From Amyloporia xantha (lineage: Eukaryota > Basidiomycota > Agaricomycetes > Polyporales > Adustoporiaceae): a stretch of 64,000 bases of DNA. The translations under genes and the position numbers were made by a program. Location: assembly GCA_036971615.1 (NCBI GenBank), contig JAYKKR010000002.1:2852001-2916000 (forward strand), given 5' to 3'. Under the pieces are notes generated by a model. The model saw only the letters and a program-made list of their open reading frames with translations, ran no database searches and had not been told where the DNA came from. Below are positions 1 through 9,850 of the stretch, one piece after another (the first letter of the stretch is position 1; each line of letters begins with the position of its first letter).

Positions 1-210
1 AGCGTATATTTGGCCAACAAACAGCCCCGTGAAGAGCCGGTCACCCCATTCTAGGTCATGTCAGCCAGGTATTTCGCCATGAATTGAATGAAAGGTCTGT
101 CGGACATGATCAAGTTTCCTGCTTTGTCAGCCCAGCCCTGGTGGATCCGTCTCCTCCTCCGGCTATAGGCTCCTAGCTATCCGCCTCTTGTCCGCTCGTA
201 CCCGCTCCTC

Positions 211-220
211 ATATATATAC
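211..220 (+). promoter_or_regulatory. TATA-like box of the MFS transporter gene
   Basis: An ATATATATAC stretch lies about 120 bp before the transporter start codon and is followed by a CT-rich tract running to the ATG. This is a common arrangement in basidiomycete promoters. Assignment rests on position and composition only. Confidence 0.4.
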
Positions 221-338
221 TTTCTCCCCCTTGCAGGGCGACTCTCCACTTTCCTTTCTCACCCCGCATCCTGCGGCCTGATAATCTCTTCGTCTCATTT
301 TCTTCCCATCTCCTCACGACCCACTACTATATTGTACA

Positions 339-2418
339 ATGACTTCTACCTCCCCTAGCGAGACGGCCACCATCGTCCCCGATGAATATCCCCCATTCCG
401 CCAGGAGGGTGCCTCTGAGGGTAACCCTCCGGAGTCTCATGATCCAGCCAACCCTGACTTGAGTTTCCCCTTCGCGACCACCAACATCGAGGCGGGTGGT
501 TTTACCGATGAATACCGTACCACCTCCAAAACGGGATTCGTCCCGGCGGACATGGCCCTCAGGCCAATCCCCACACATGTTTCTGAGATTCCCGGCGCCC
601 TCAAGGACCCAGAGAAGGCTGCGGCCTTGAAGGATATGAAGTTGGTGACATGGCTGCCGAACGATCCGGAGGATCCACGGAATTGGTCGAAGCTGTACCG
701 CTGGTGTAAGTGCATGGCGTTTTTTGTCCCTGGTGTGCTTTTATTGACCTCTCTGAACAGACCTTACGGCCGTGTGCGCTATATCCGTCGTGGCTGTCGC
801 CTTCGGAAGTGCTGTAGTGACAGGAGACTTCGCTGATATCCAGGACCAGTTCCATGTCGGTGAAGTGGTTGTCGCTCTCAGTGTTTCCCTTATGGTCGTG
901 GGCTTCGGCTTGGGTCCATTAGCATGGTCGCCTATGGTGAGTTCTCCCTCCCTATCAACCTTAACGGGGCTCTTACCGATCTTTCAGAGCGAGCTTATTG
1001 GCCGGAGATGGATTTGGATTGTGCCCAGCTTCATCTACGTCAGTGAGTAGTCAAAATTTCCCATTTCCGGCATGTCCTTGGTGACTGACGATTGTTCGTT
1101 TAAGTATTCAACATCCCTTGCGCTCTTGCGCCCAATATTCAGACTCTCCTCATCTGCCGTTTCTTCGCCGGTCTGTTTGCTTCTGCCCCGCTCACCCTAG
1201 CCGGTGGCACTATTTCCGACATCTGGGATAACAATGAACGTGGTTTCGCTATTGCACTTTTCGCCGCAGCACCATACGGTGGGCCAGTCCTCGGTCCTAT
1301 CGTCGGTGGCTTCGTCGGTGAGAACGTCGGCTGGCGATGGATGCTGTGGGTCAACATGATCTTCGCGGGTGTCGTCTTCTGCTTCACCTGCACGATCCCG
1401 GAGACCTTCGCCCCGGTGCTGCTGAAGCGCCGCGCCGCGCGTCTGCGCAAGGAGACTGGCAACCCGAACATCACTACGGAGCAAGATCTGTTCAAGGCTT
1501 CGCTTTCGCAGATCGTTGCTGAGACTCTTGTTCGTCCGTTCCGTGCGTACATCAATCGCGTCTCTGTCCCACACTTTACTGACCATCATACAGAGATGCT
1601 TGCAACGGAGCCGATTTTGTTGCTGATGTCGAGTTATATCGCGCTGATTTACGGACTGCTTGTGAGTCTTTCTGCATGCCAGTCCCATTGCATCGGCTGA
1701 CGTGAATTTCCTAGTACGCATTCTTCTTCAGTTTCCCTGTGGTTTTCCTTGAGGAGTATCACTTCAACGACGGCCTTTTCGGATTGACATTCTCCTCCGT
1801 TCTGATCGGTTTGGGTATCGCACTTTTCGTCACGCCCCAGATCGAGAAGAACTACCAAAAACGCGCTGCCGCAAAGGGCGGTCGTGCGGATCCAGAGGAC
1901 CGTTTAGTCGGCATGATGATCGGGTGCTGGTTTGTGCCCATCGCCATGTTCATTTTCGGCTGGACGAGTCCCCCAGTCGTCAAACCTGGAGGAGGTAACT
2001 GGGTCGGTCCGGTGTCGTCTGGTGTTCCCTTCGGCTTCGGCAGTGAGTATCACCATCTGGATATTACATTATGTACATATCTAATGTGCGTTTCAGTGGT
2101 TATCATTTACTTCTCTGCCAACGCCTACCTCATCGACGCGTTCCCGGGCTACGTCGCTTCTGCCCTCGCCGCCAAGACGGTGATTCGTTCCGGTTCAGGT
2201 GCTGCTATGCCCCTGTTCATTGAAGCGATGTACCACAACTTGGGCAACGGTTGGGCGGCGTCAGTCTGGGCTTTCATTTCTCTTGCCATGGTACGTGTTC
2301 TCCGCTTTCGCGCTGGCACGGACTTTTGCTTATTGTCGACACGCAGATTCCTATTCCTTTCCTCTTCTATCGGTACGGTAAACAGATCCGTGCTCGATCG
2401 AAACGTGCTGCATCATAG
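339..2418 (+). CDS. MFS transporter, DHA1-type (drug/polyamine exporter)
   Basis: Major facilitator transporter of the plasma membrane, likely a proton antiporter exporting drugs or polyamines; the substrate cannot be read from sequence. I join exons 339-705, 761-936, 988-1042, 1105-1542, 1594-1661, 1715-2042, 2097-2290 and 2347-2418, which sum to 1698 nt (565 residues), in frame at every junction. A hydrophilic N-terminus of about 120 residues holds the NPEDPRNWS signature seen in Tpo/Flu1-like exporters. The first bundle follows, with SELIGRR after TM2, an FxxGLFASAPLTLAGG helix, then GGPVLGPIVGGF and the GWRWMLWVN loop. A cytosolic loop (LLKRRAARLRKETG) separates the two six-helix bundles. 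The C-terminus is short and basic. Length matches the family. All introns are 50-62 bp with GT-AG ends. Nothing looks broken. Confidence 0.93.
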
Positions 2419-2560
2419 ACCGACACTCCTTATTTTCCTCTCGCTTTTTGCTTCTTAGTTACTCCCAGTTACTCTCCTCAATCCCGAACTTCATTATCCC
2501 TCCCATTCTCCCTCCATTCCACATCTCGACGTATGCAATCTTGGCTACCGTCTCGCCTCA

Positions 2561-2642
2561 CTGCAATCCAGTTTCGTTCTGACTCCATCATGGCATTAGA
2601 GGTGTATGTAGATAGTCTGTAAATTATGGTTCTATACCCGGT
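2561..2642 (+). repeat. diverged direct repeat, copy 1
   Basis: About 82 bp 3' of the transporter gene, beginning CTGCAATCCAGTTTCGTTC, align with 4507-4591 in the same orientation at roughly 70 percent by eye, with two small gaps. The intronless F-box gene lies between the copies. The rest of 2419-3006 shows no gene I can support. Confidence 0.5.
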
Positions 2643-3006
2643 CGCACGCTTTGCAATATAGCCCCTTAATTCGACGACCAAATGGCGATTGTCTTCCACA
2701 GATTCGATCTTGAGCACCAGTAGTAAAGCAAATCCTTCCACGGTGCCTTCCACGGTGTGCACGCAATGCTGTGATGGACGCGAGAGATTGCCAATGATCA
2801 GCGCCACACCTTATTTATTCCTCAATGGCTGTCGAGCGTCTATCGCATATACCACTCGTTCTCCCTCCGTCGACATCGAAATCTGGTTTTCTAGGTCTGC
2901 CTGAGCTCCTCAAGTAATCTCTCAATTGGGTCTCTACCAAGAACGAATTTCCACTTCATTCGGCACTATATCTTTGTCGTAAGAGTGCCACAACTTTCGA
3001 CACAGC

Positions 3007-4119
3007 ATGCAGCTCTCCGGGCCAGTCATGCCGCCGTTCGAGCTTGCAACCCGTGCCGATGCCCTGCAATTCCTTTCATATCACAACAGGATCGGAGCGC
3101 GCGCATGTCTGTCCTTGTTATCTGGCACGGAGACAGTCGATATCCCGAACATCGACTTGCCACCACCGCTTTCCGGCCTAGGCACACTCGACGTGCTACC
3201 TATCGAACTATTGGACTCTATAGTGGAATCCTTGGACATGCAGTCAATTGTCATGCTACGTCTCGTCAATAGACAAGCACGTCTCGTTGTCGACTGCTCG
3301 CTTCCGTATAGACATGTCGTGCGTCATACGCGTAGGGTTGTCGAGACCCTTGTCAAGACAGGAGTTGTCGCTTGTTTCTCAGTGGCCCAGCTTTTCCGCG
3401 AGCTCTGCAGAAGCACATGCACTATCTGTGGTCACTTTGGTGATCTCCTTTGGATCCCCGAATGCATACGGTGTTGCTTCCTGTGCGTCAGAAGCGCTCC
3501 AGATCTTCTACCTATGACGGCGAACGACGCGGAAATCGCGTACGGGCTTACAAAGGAGGCACTCGAGCAGCTTCCCGTCATGCATCTCTCACCTGGACAG
3601 TACACCTCCTATGGCCGTTATGGTCGCAAGCAGATACGTCTTATCAGTCCTAGAATAGCCCGAGAAGCCGCACTTTCACGTTATGGAGAAGATGGGCTCG
3701 CTGAACGTGCAGCACATGTGCAGCCTGATGCGAAGGTGGCGTATGAAAGACGTGTCGCCAGACAAAGAGCCTATTTCGGTGACCTCTGTACCGATCATCC
3801 CATTCGTTACATGACAGCCATTGCACTTCCGAATCTCCAGCTGGAATCGCAAACGATTCATATTGGCTTAGCATGCGGTGGATGTGAGGTCGCCTTTGAC
3901 ACAATGCTGTACCTTGGCCATCGCAATTTCAGAATGGAGGTAATCAAACGTGCCAGTGACCAGCGAGACCGGCTGTACACGGAGGAGGGCATGCTTAAAC
4001 ATCTCGAAACCTGTCCGCAGGCACGACGGTTGTGGACGGCGTATTCTGCGGCCCGTGAATCTCTTCAGGTGCCAATTGGTGCGGATTTATTTCCAACGAA
4101 AAGCATGCTCGGGGGCTGA
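3007..4119 (+). CDS. F-box protein with cysteine clusters, intronless
   Basis: Predicted substrate adaptor of an SCF ubiquitin ligase, 370 residues in one uninterrupted frame. An F-box starts near residue 62 (LDVLPIELLDSIVESL) and continues through MLRLVNRQAR. A cysteine-rich stretch follows around residues 134-160 with the spacing CTICG, CIRCC and a further C. A second cluster lies near residues 290-345 (CGGCEVAF and a later CP pair). These look like metal-binding pairs, but I recognise no named zinc domain. The start is the first ATG and sits about 60 nt before conserved sequence. Having no intron is unusual here, since almost every neighbour has several. The substrate is unknown. Confidence 0.8.
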   Translation: MQLSGPVMPPFELATRADALQFLSYHNRIGARACLSLLSGTETVDIPNIDLPPPLSGLGTLDVLPIELLDSIVESLDMQSIVMLRLVNRQARLVVDCSLPYRHVVRHTRRVVETLVKTGVVACFSVAQLFRELCRSTCTICGHFGDLLWIPECIRCCFLCVRSAPDLLPMTANDAEIAYGLTKEALEQLPVMHLSPGQYTSYGRYGRKQIRLISPRIAREAALSRYGEDGLAERAAHVQPDAKVAYERRVARQRAYFGDLCTDHPIRYMTAIALPNLQLESQTIHIGLACGGCEVAFDTMLYLGHRNFRMEVIKRASDQRDRLYTEEGMLKHLETCPQARRLWTAYSAARESLQVPIGADLFPTKSMLGG

Positions 4120-4506
4120 TAGCAGTTATTCCCCGCACAGACCTGTCAAATATATGTCAGTGCCATACTTGTCTCACTACGCCTGTGGGCAACATCCCTG
4201 CATGCTATAATTTGGATTTGGGCGACACCTTCCCTGCATACTTGACGCAAGCATAAGTATGCGCTAGTTGGATACCTCAAATAAATTGTGGATGAAAGGG
4301 CTCGGTGGACTGCTTCGGCTGTGCAGTTTATGGGCAATTCATTGCTCTCTTTACTTACAGCGGTCGGGATATCTGTACACGACCAACAGTTGCCTCGACG
4401 ATCCATGGCAGGTGGTTACCCTGTGGAATAGGTAGAAACTCGGCCGCAGGATGGTGGGACAATACCGTCAGCTTTATTGTAATTAGTGCTCCATCTTATG
4501 TTTCAG

Positions 4507-4591
4507 CTGCGATCCAGTTTCGTTCCCACTGTATAGCTTGGCGTTACAGTTGTATGCATATAATTGTAAACTATCATTTTTGTACCTGGTC
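4507..4591 (+). repeat. diverged direct repeat, copy 2
   Basis: This copy begins CTGCGATCCAGTTTCGTTC and ends at a CCTGGTC shared in form with copy 1 (CCCGGTC at 2642). It lies about 390 bp 3' of the F-box stop codon. The remainder of 4120-4982 holds no supported gene. Confidence 0.5.
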
Positions 4592-4982
4592 TTCATGGAG
4601 AGCTCAATTGTTGCTCAAATGACTTACGATATAGTGCTAGACGGAGATCGCCGGGGTCCCATCTCGGCTGTCTAGAATAGGTAACTGTTGTCATTGCCGC
4701 ATTGTTCTCCTGACAATGGCACCGGCAACGGACAATAACACGCAGTGCTCTGAACACAATGTATCTGCGGAAAGCCATTGGTATAAGAATGACTGTAGCC
4801 ACTCACATCCTACAACCTCCCGGTCAGGTTTCTCTCCTTCATTCTCTGGTGCTGGGACGCCATTGCAACCTCAATCTCATCACCGTCTCCTTATACACGG
4901 TCTTTCTCGCTGATTTAATAAACCACTTTCCGCTCATACCGCACGCCTGATATAATATCTCCCAATCACTTTCACTCCAGCA

Positions 4983-5971
4983 ATGCTCCCTCCCCGTGCC
5001 TGTGAGTAATTTGCAGTTATGTCTGGCATCTGCTGATTAAGTGATGTGTTAGACATTTTCCTCGGTCTCAATGGGGTCCGTGCTCTCAGCATCATTTCCT
5101 TATTACTCGTCTTTGCGAGTAGCATATTTGTCATGGTGAAGGACGTAGAGGCGTTCAACGAGTTCACGTCGCAAGCGAATGGTACGAGCTGGCAAGACTG
5201 TGAATACATCCCGTGCGTTCGACTTATCATGTTTATCTATTTCCCTTCTGACAATACGCGCTATCACCCATAGAAATAGCGACGTCCCAAACCAGCCAGC
5301 TGGTATATTCTGGGCTGTCATCAACCGCGTCCTGATTCTCTTCGAGGTCATCGCACTCATCCTTTCCGAAGTTGGCTGGCCATCTGCATTCTTCAACCAC
5401 TTCTTCCCTGTCCTTGGAAGTGACTTCGGCCTTGGTGCCCTGGGCATCTTCCAATGCTTGATAGGCGCCACCATCTTGTCCCATCACGTCGACGATTTCA
5501 CCCTCGTCTCCGCATTCTTCCTTTTCGCCCTGGGCTGTCTCAACATGTTCCTTGGACTCATCTTCCGCGAGAGCGCTAAATCACGGCGTTCCATCCTGTC
5601 GTGGCGTGAGCAAGCCAAGGGTGTGCTACCTAGCACTCATGATCTCCGCCCTCCCTTCGCACGTCCATCCTCGACGTTCGTCGCCAACATTTTCAAGAGC
5701 GGTGGCGATAAGCCGCAGGGTGTAGATGAGTTTGGGAAGAAGGCCGGGTATGGGTTTGGGCAGAAGGGTGAGAAGGCGGCCGGATTGAAAGGTACGTTTG
5801 GTGTCTAAGTCGGTGGTGTCGTCGTCTGACACTTCGCTTGCAGGCTTCCTGATATCGAGACCTCTGGAGACTCTCCCCCGTTACGCGACCTCAACTCGAC
5901 CCGAACAGCCTGCTGATTCCCGCTCGAGCACGCCAGAACCGATGTTCAAGTCTAGTGCTGTTGCCCTCTGA
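4983..5971 (+). CDS. four-pass membrane protein, uncharacterised (DUF7598-like)
   Basis: Exons 4983-5001, 5053-5212, 5274-5791 and 5844-5971 sum to 825 nt, giving 274 residues. The N-terminus YIFLGLNGVRALSIISLLL opens the first hydrophobic segment. Three more hydrophobic segments follow: FWAVINRVLILFEVIALIL; GLGALGIFQCLIGATIL; and FFLFALGCLNMFLGLIF. The soluble tail is about 110 residues, rich in Gly, Ser and Lys, so probably cytosolic. The pattern resembles a family of small fungal membrane proteins annotated as DUF7598, but that name is from memory. No catalytic motif is visible and the function is unknown. Its first exon encodes only six residues plus one base. The 3' end converges on the ZCCHC8-like gene 268 bp away. 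Confidence 0.75.
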
Positions 5972-6239
5972 TCACAGCACATGCATGCCCACTAGGGCTA
6001 ATGATTGATGATAGAGACAGTCATTGTGACGCTGGACACGTAACATACTCTGACACCATACTAGCTCACGTCCTCTTTGTATATTCTGTAGCTATAGTTC
6101 GCCGGCATACCTGCTGTATTACTTGTATCAAATGTATGGGATTAATTGAAGGGCTGTGTTTACTAGGGACTGAATAGTCTTAAGTTCCAGCATCGACGCA
6201 AATGCATCCAACAGTAATGTAGCACGGAAAGCGAAAGTT

Positions 6240-7328
6240 TCAGTCGGACACGTCCATGTCAGATTCTTCCTGATCAACATCTATTTGCTTCTGTAGGATG
6301 GACTCTGGCGGAGAGACTATGCTTGAGTTCGTATGAGAATACTGGGCAGAACCTGGATTCGGCGGTAGAGGTGGTGGAGGCATGGACGGCGAAGGAGGCA
6401 GTGGGGGTGGGGTTATAGAAGGTACAGGGGGTGCAGAATTAGATGTTGGATAGCTCAAAAGCCAGGGAGATGATACTATGCTGCTCCATAGCGCTTGGTG
6501 ACCGCTATCGTATGATCCCGAGTCCATGGCAGGTAGACTGCGACCATCATAGATGGGAAGACGAGAGGATAGAAAGTACGTGCCCGGGTAGGTAGCCCAG
6601 CGTCGTGCAGTTGTCTGCCCGAACGATGAAGATGCGGTGGAGCTCGATGATGCAGTCTCAGAACGTGAATCTCCGTCTTCGGAAGTAGTCTCTTCTGCGA
6701 GACGGACATCCACATTGGACGGTAGGGTAAGAGCCTCCTCGTCCTTGTCGCCCACTATGACAAACTGGCTGGGTTCATCATCTTCGCCGGTTTCTTGATC
6801 ATCGTCGCCAGATATCATCCTCCACACACGCTCCCGAGGATCCGCATCGCCCACCCACCCTTTCGGATAGCCCCAACATGCCATGTTGCGCAACCATTCA
6901 ACACTCTCCCCAATATCTCCGTCTCTCAGACCCAAGGCCTCGCGTAATATATGCCCCTTGATTCGCCCCGGTTCGAAATGCCCTAGCCAGTTTAAACGCT
7001 GTTGCTTCCATTCCTCAACTTCGTGGATACGTTGGAAGCCTCCCACTGAGTCGTCTTTGTAGAAATTGAACAGCTGTCGAGAGAGCGTAACGAGTGCATG
7101 GTTCCTAGGCTCGGGGCAAGATGAGATTATATGGTCAGGCGAGCCACAGTTGAAACATCGTCTTGCATCTGGTGATACTGGATCGACAGCATCCGTGCCA
7201 AGTGCAACGTCGCCGCATCTGTCGTAGAAGTAGTCATCACCGGGAACCACATAACTTGGCCGGCTATCAGCAACAAATAACGATGTCGAATACTGGTTCA
7301 GGGCTTGCCCTGGTCGTCCATCGTCCAT
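6240..7328 (-). CDS. ZCCHC8-like zinc knuckle / PSP-domain protein
   Basis: Nuclear RNA-surveillance type protein related to ZCCHC8, a scaffold of the human nuclear exosome targeting complex; it is 362 residues if it starts at 7328. A CCHC zinc knuckle, CFNCGSPDHIISSCPEP, lies near residues 58-74. A PSP-like proline-rich region follows (FEPGRIKGHILREALGL, then WGYPKGWVGDADPRERVW). The C-terminal half is acidic, serine-rich and then a run of PPPLPPSP repeats, ending ESDMDVSD. The start is set by elimination: the frame stays open to 7448 but its only in-frame ATG is at 7328. That ATG lies inside the coding sequence of the upstream glutaredoxin-like gene on the same strand, in another frame. No intron is needed. 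Confidence 0.8.
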   Translation of the reverse strand: MDDGRPGQALNQYSTSLFVADSRPSYVVPGDDYFYDRCGDVALGTDAVDPVSPDARRCFNCGSPDHIISSCPEPRNHALVTLSRQLFNFYKDDSVGGFQRIHEVEEWKQQRLNWLGHFEPGRIKGHILREALGLRDGDIGESVEWLRNMACWGYPKGWVGDADPRERVWRMISGDDDQETGEDDEPSQFVIVGDKDEEALTLPSNVDVRLAEETTSEDGDSRSETASSSSTASSSFGQTTARRWATYPGTYFLSSRLPIYDGRSLPAMDSGSYDSGHQALWSSIVSSPWLLSYPTSNSAPPVPSITPPPLPPSPSMPPPPLPPNPGSAQYSHTNSSIVSPPESILQKQIDVDQEESDMDVSD

Positions 7329-7672
7329 GGGGCCGTCTCCCAGGCGTCGAGAGCTTGGTTCACCGTCTGCGCGTCCCAGCGACCTTTCGCGACTTCTTTG
7401 CCTTCGATATGCAGGGCCGGGATCCAGTAGACATACTTTCTCTTCCACTTCTCCTGCCCCTTTTCCTGTATGTTGATGGTCTCCAATTCAAACGACCGTC
7501 CTTGTCTGACTTTAGCAAGTTCTGCTTTGGCCGTCTGACCAACGCACGCAGTCGTAAGCAAGCCAGAAATGGTCGACAAGCTGGAGAAGTGTCGGAGACT
7601 TACATTACAGAGAGAGCACTGGGGACCTGAGAAGAGAGTAAGCCGTGCGATACGACCAACGCGAGCGGCCAT
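7298..7672 (-). CDS. glutaredoxin-like protein (DUF836 family)
   Basis: Small thioredoxin-fold protein, 101 residues, from exons 7604-7672 and 7298-7534 around a 69 bp intron. The thioredoxin strand LTLFSGPQCSLCN carries a CSLC pair in the position of the redox CxxC. A helix follows (TAKAELAKV), then the cis-proline region YWIPALHIEGKEVAKGRW. This matches the glutaredoxin-like DUF836 family (yeast YDR286C type). The intron falls directly after the CxxC and its length is a multiple of three, so retention would still give an open frame; the spliced form restores the family pattern. The stop codon (7298-7300) lies 31 nt past the start codon of the following ZCCHC8-like gene. A 376 bp divergent promoter separates it from the aminotransferase gene. 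Confidence 0.8.
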   Translation of the reverse strand: MAARVGRIARLTLFSGPQCSLCNVSLRHFSSLSTISGLLTTACVGQTAKAELAKVRQGRSFELETINIQEKGQEKWKRKYVYWIPALHIEGKEVAKGRWDAQTVNQALDAWETAPWTMDDQGKP

Positions 7673-8048
7673 CCACACAGCGAGTAAGTTTGTGGCAAAA
7701 AGGCTTGGTCCGTCAATACATGTCGTGCACGCATGTGAGACTCCTCACGACACTGCTTAGTGAGGCGCTATGCTGAGACTCACTCAAGTTTCTCCAAACG
7801 AATCCTTCAGACAATATTAGTTTTGCCCGTCTCTTCACAGACCGAGATATGTGGAACGAAATTGCACCGAGAATGGGAAGAGCTGAAGCGCGCGTACGGC
7901 GGCATGCAGTCAATGCGCCAACATCGAACAGACACTGTTAGTATCCGATACTCAAACTTGCAGCTGTAAATTGGACGGCTTCATAGAAGGTGATTATATT
8001 CATCTCGTTCACATCTGATCAGACCGCGGTGACCTCCGACAAGCCCTC

Positions 8049-9506
8049 ATGACCTCGTTGGCATTTCGTCTTTCTCGCGGAATCAAGAATACCAGTCGTC
8101 CTCCGTGAGCATATGTCATCAAACAATCAATTATACTGAATTGCGTCGATGTTGAATAACATCCTTGCAGAATTCCGCAAGCTCATGAATGGGCAGCGGC
8201 GTATGTACCGACCCCATCCCGACCCCTGCTGGACATGTCCCAAGGTGTCCCTGGGATTCCACCCCCGAAGACGGTACTAGATGCATTAGCGGCTGCATCG
8301 TCAGACCCTGCAAAATGCGGTTACGTCACAAACGTTGGCGAACTGGCCATCAGACAAGCAGTGGTGGAGGAAATGAAGCATAAATACGGCAAAGACACGG
8401 ATGTCACGCCCGATGATATCGCGCTCACCGCCGGCTGCAACTTAGCTTTTGTTACTGTGGCCATGGCATTAGCAGACGCCGGCGACGAGATGATTCTGCC
8501 CATACCCTGGTATGCGATATTTCTGGGCTAGCCAATAGACATGCTATTGACGTGCGATAGGTATTTCAACCATGAGTGAGTACCGATGAAATGATCTAAA
8601 AGTCCCGGACTCACTAATGTCGAATATGAAGAATGACGCTGACTACACTCAATATGAAGACCGTCATACTGCCCACTCGTCCCGAAGACGGCTTCATACC
8701 ATCTCCCAAACGGTGTGAAACCCTTATCACTCCAAGGACGAAGGCGATCGTGCTTGTGACACCGAATAATCCTGTATGCAGCTTCCTTTTTACCACGAGG
8801 ATATTCATTGATAGTTGTTCAGACTGGAGCTGTGTATTCACCGTCTCTCATATCGGAATTTGCTGATCTTGCCCGGAAGCACAACATCGCGCTCATCATT
8901 GACGAGACATACCGCGATTTTATCACAACTGGCCCGCCACACAACCTATTCGCGCCTGCACCCGCCTGGAATTGGCGGACAACCTTCATCCATCTCTACT
9001 CCTTCTCCAAATCGTATTGCATACCTGGTCATCGCCTTGGCCTTCTCTGCGCATCTCCGGAGCTCATTCCGCACATAAACGCTGCACTTGATTCGCTGCA
9101 GATCTGCGCCCCGCGCCCGCCGCAGGTCGCTCTCGCACCCTTACTACCTTCGCTGCGCCCCTTCATCCGTGAGACGGCCGAAGCTGTTGCCCATCGTCAC
9201 ACCCTATTCAAAGAGTGCCTCCCGCCTCGCTGGATTATTGGTTCGCAGGGCGGATATTACGCATTCGTGAAGCACCCTTTCACACGCATACATGCCAACG
9301 AAGTGTGCAAGCGTCTCGCCGAGCAGCGAGGTGTCGTGTGCCTCCCTGCTGGCTTCTTCGGACCCAATCAACAGCAAAAACCCGGCGAGGAGCCGGAGCG
9401 ATGGATACGTTTCTCAGTTGCCAACGTGAACGACGAGAAGGTTAAGCTCGTTTGCGACCGACTTGCGGAGAGCGAACAAGCTTTCGGGTGGGAATTGGAC
9501 TCGTAA
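8049..9506 (+). CDS. class I/II PLP-dependent aminotransferase
   Basis: Pyridoxal-phosphate enzyme of fold type I, 411 residues, from exons 8049-8104, 8171-8509, 8561-8575, 8632-8773 and 8823-9506 (1236 nt). Visible features are GYVTNVGELAIRQAV near the N-terminus, the TAGCNLAFVTVAMAL cofactor loop, TPNNPTGAVYS, IDETYRDF with the pyridine-contacting Asp, SFSKSYCIPGHRLG with the Schiff-base Lys, and RWIRFSVANV with the carboxylate-binding Arg near the C-terminus. All catalytic landmarks are present, so it should be active. The am1no-acid substrate cannot be told. The third exon is only 15 nt and is forced by the frame (WYFNHE). No targeting peptide is obvious. Confidence 0.9.
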
Positions 9507-9607
9507 TCTGAGATTCCTTTGTAGGGATTTGTGTACACCCGTAGATATAGAGGTGAGCTTCATTCCGATATACATCACTTTCCTGTGATTCCGAGTCTTT
9601 CGTTCTC

Positions 9608-9613
9608 AATAAA
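9608..9613 (+). terminator. AATAAA polyadenylation signal of the aminotransferase gene
   Basis: A canonical AATAAA lies about 100 nt after the stop codon, in the 344 bp convergent spacer shared with the phospholipase B gene. Confidence 0.5.
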
Positions 9614-9850
9614 GAACGGTATTTCTAGGAGATTGTATCGATTACACCCAAGAACCAGTCATCAGTAATCTGTATGACCTAACAGTCACAACAGTTTTCC
9701 TCCCAAAAGCAGAATTAGTTAGAATGTTCAGACAAGTCCAGTTTAGGGATGATGTAGTCAAAGAGCGACGGGAATCCTGGATAAAGGGAGAGATGTGAGT
9801 TTACTCATACTGCAAGTCCTTACGACGTTCCCGTCAGCGGTAGATGTCCT

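Noticed and set aside
7329..7448. N-terminal extension of the ZCCHC8-like frame
   Set aside because: The frame is open but contains no ATG, and these bases encode the conserved glutaredoxin-like protein in another frame, so it is a shadow.
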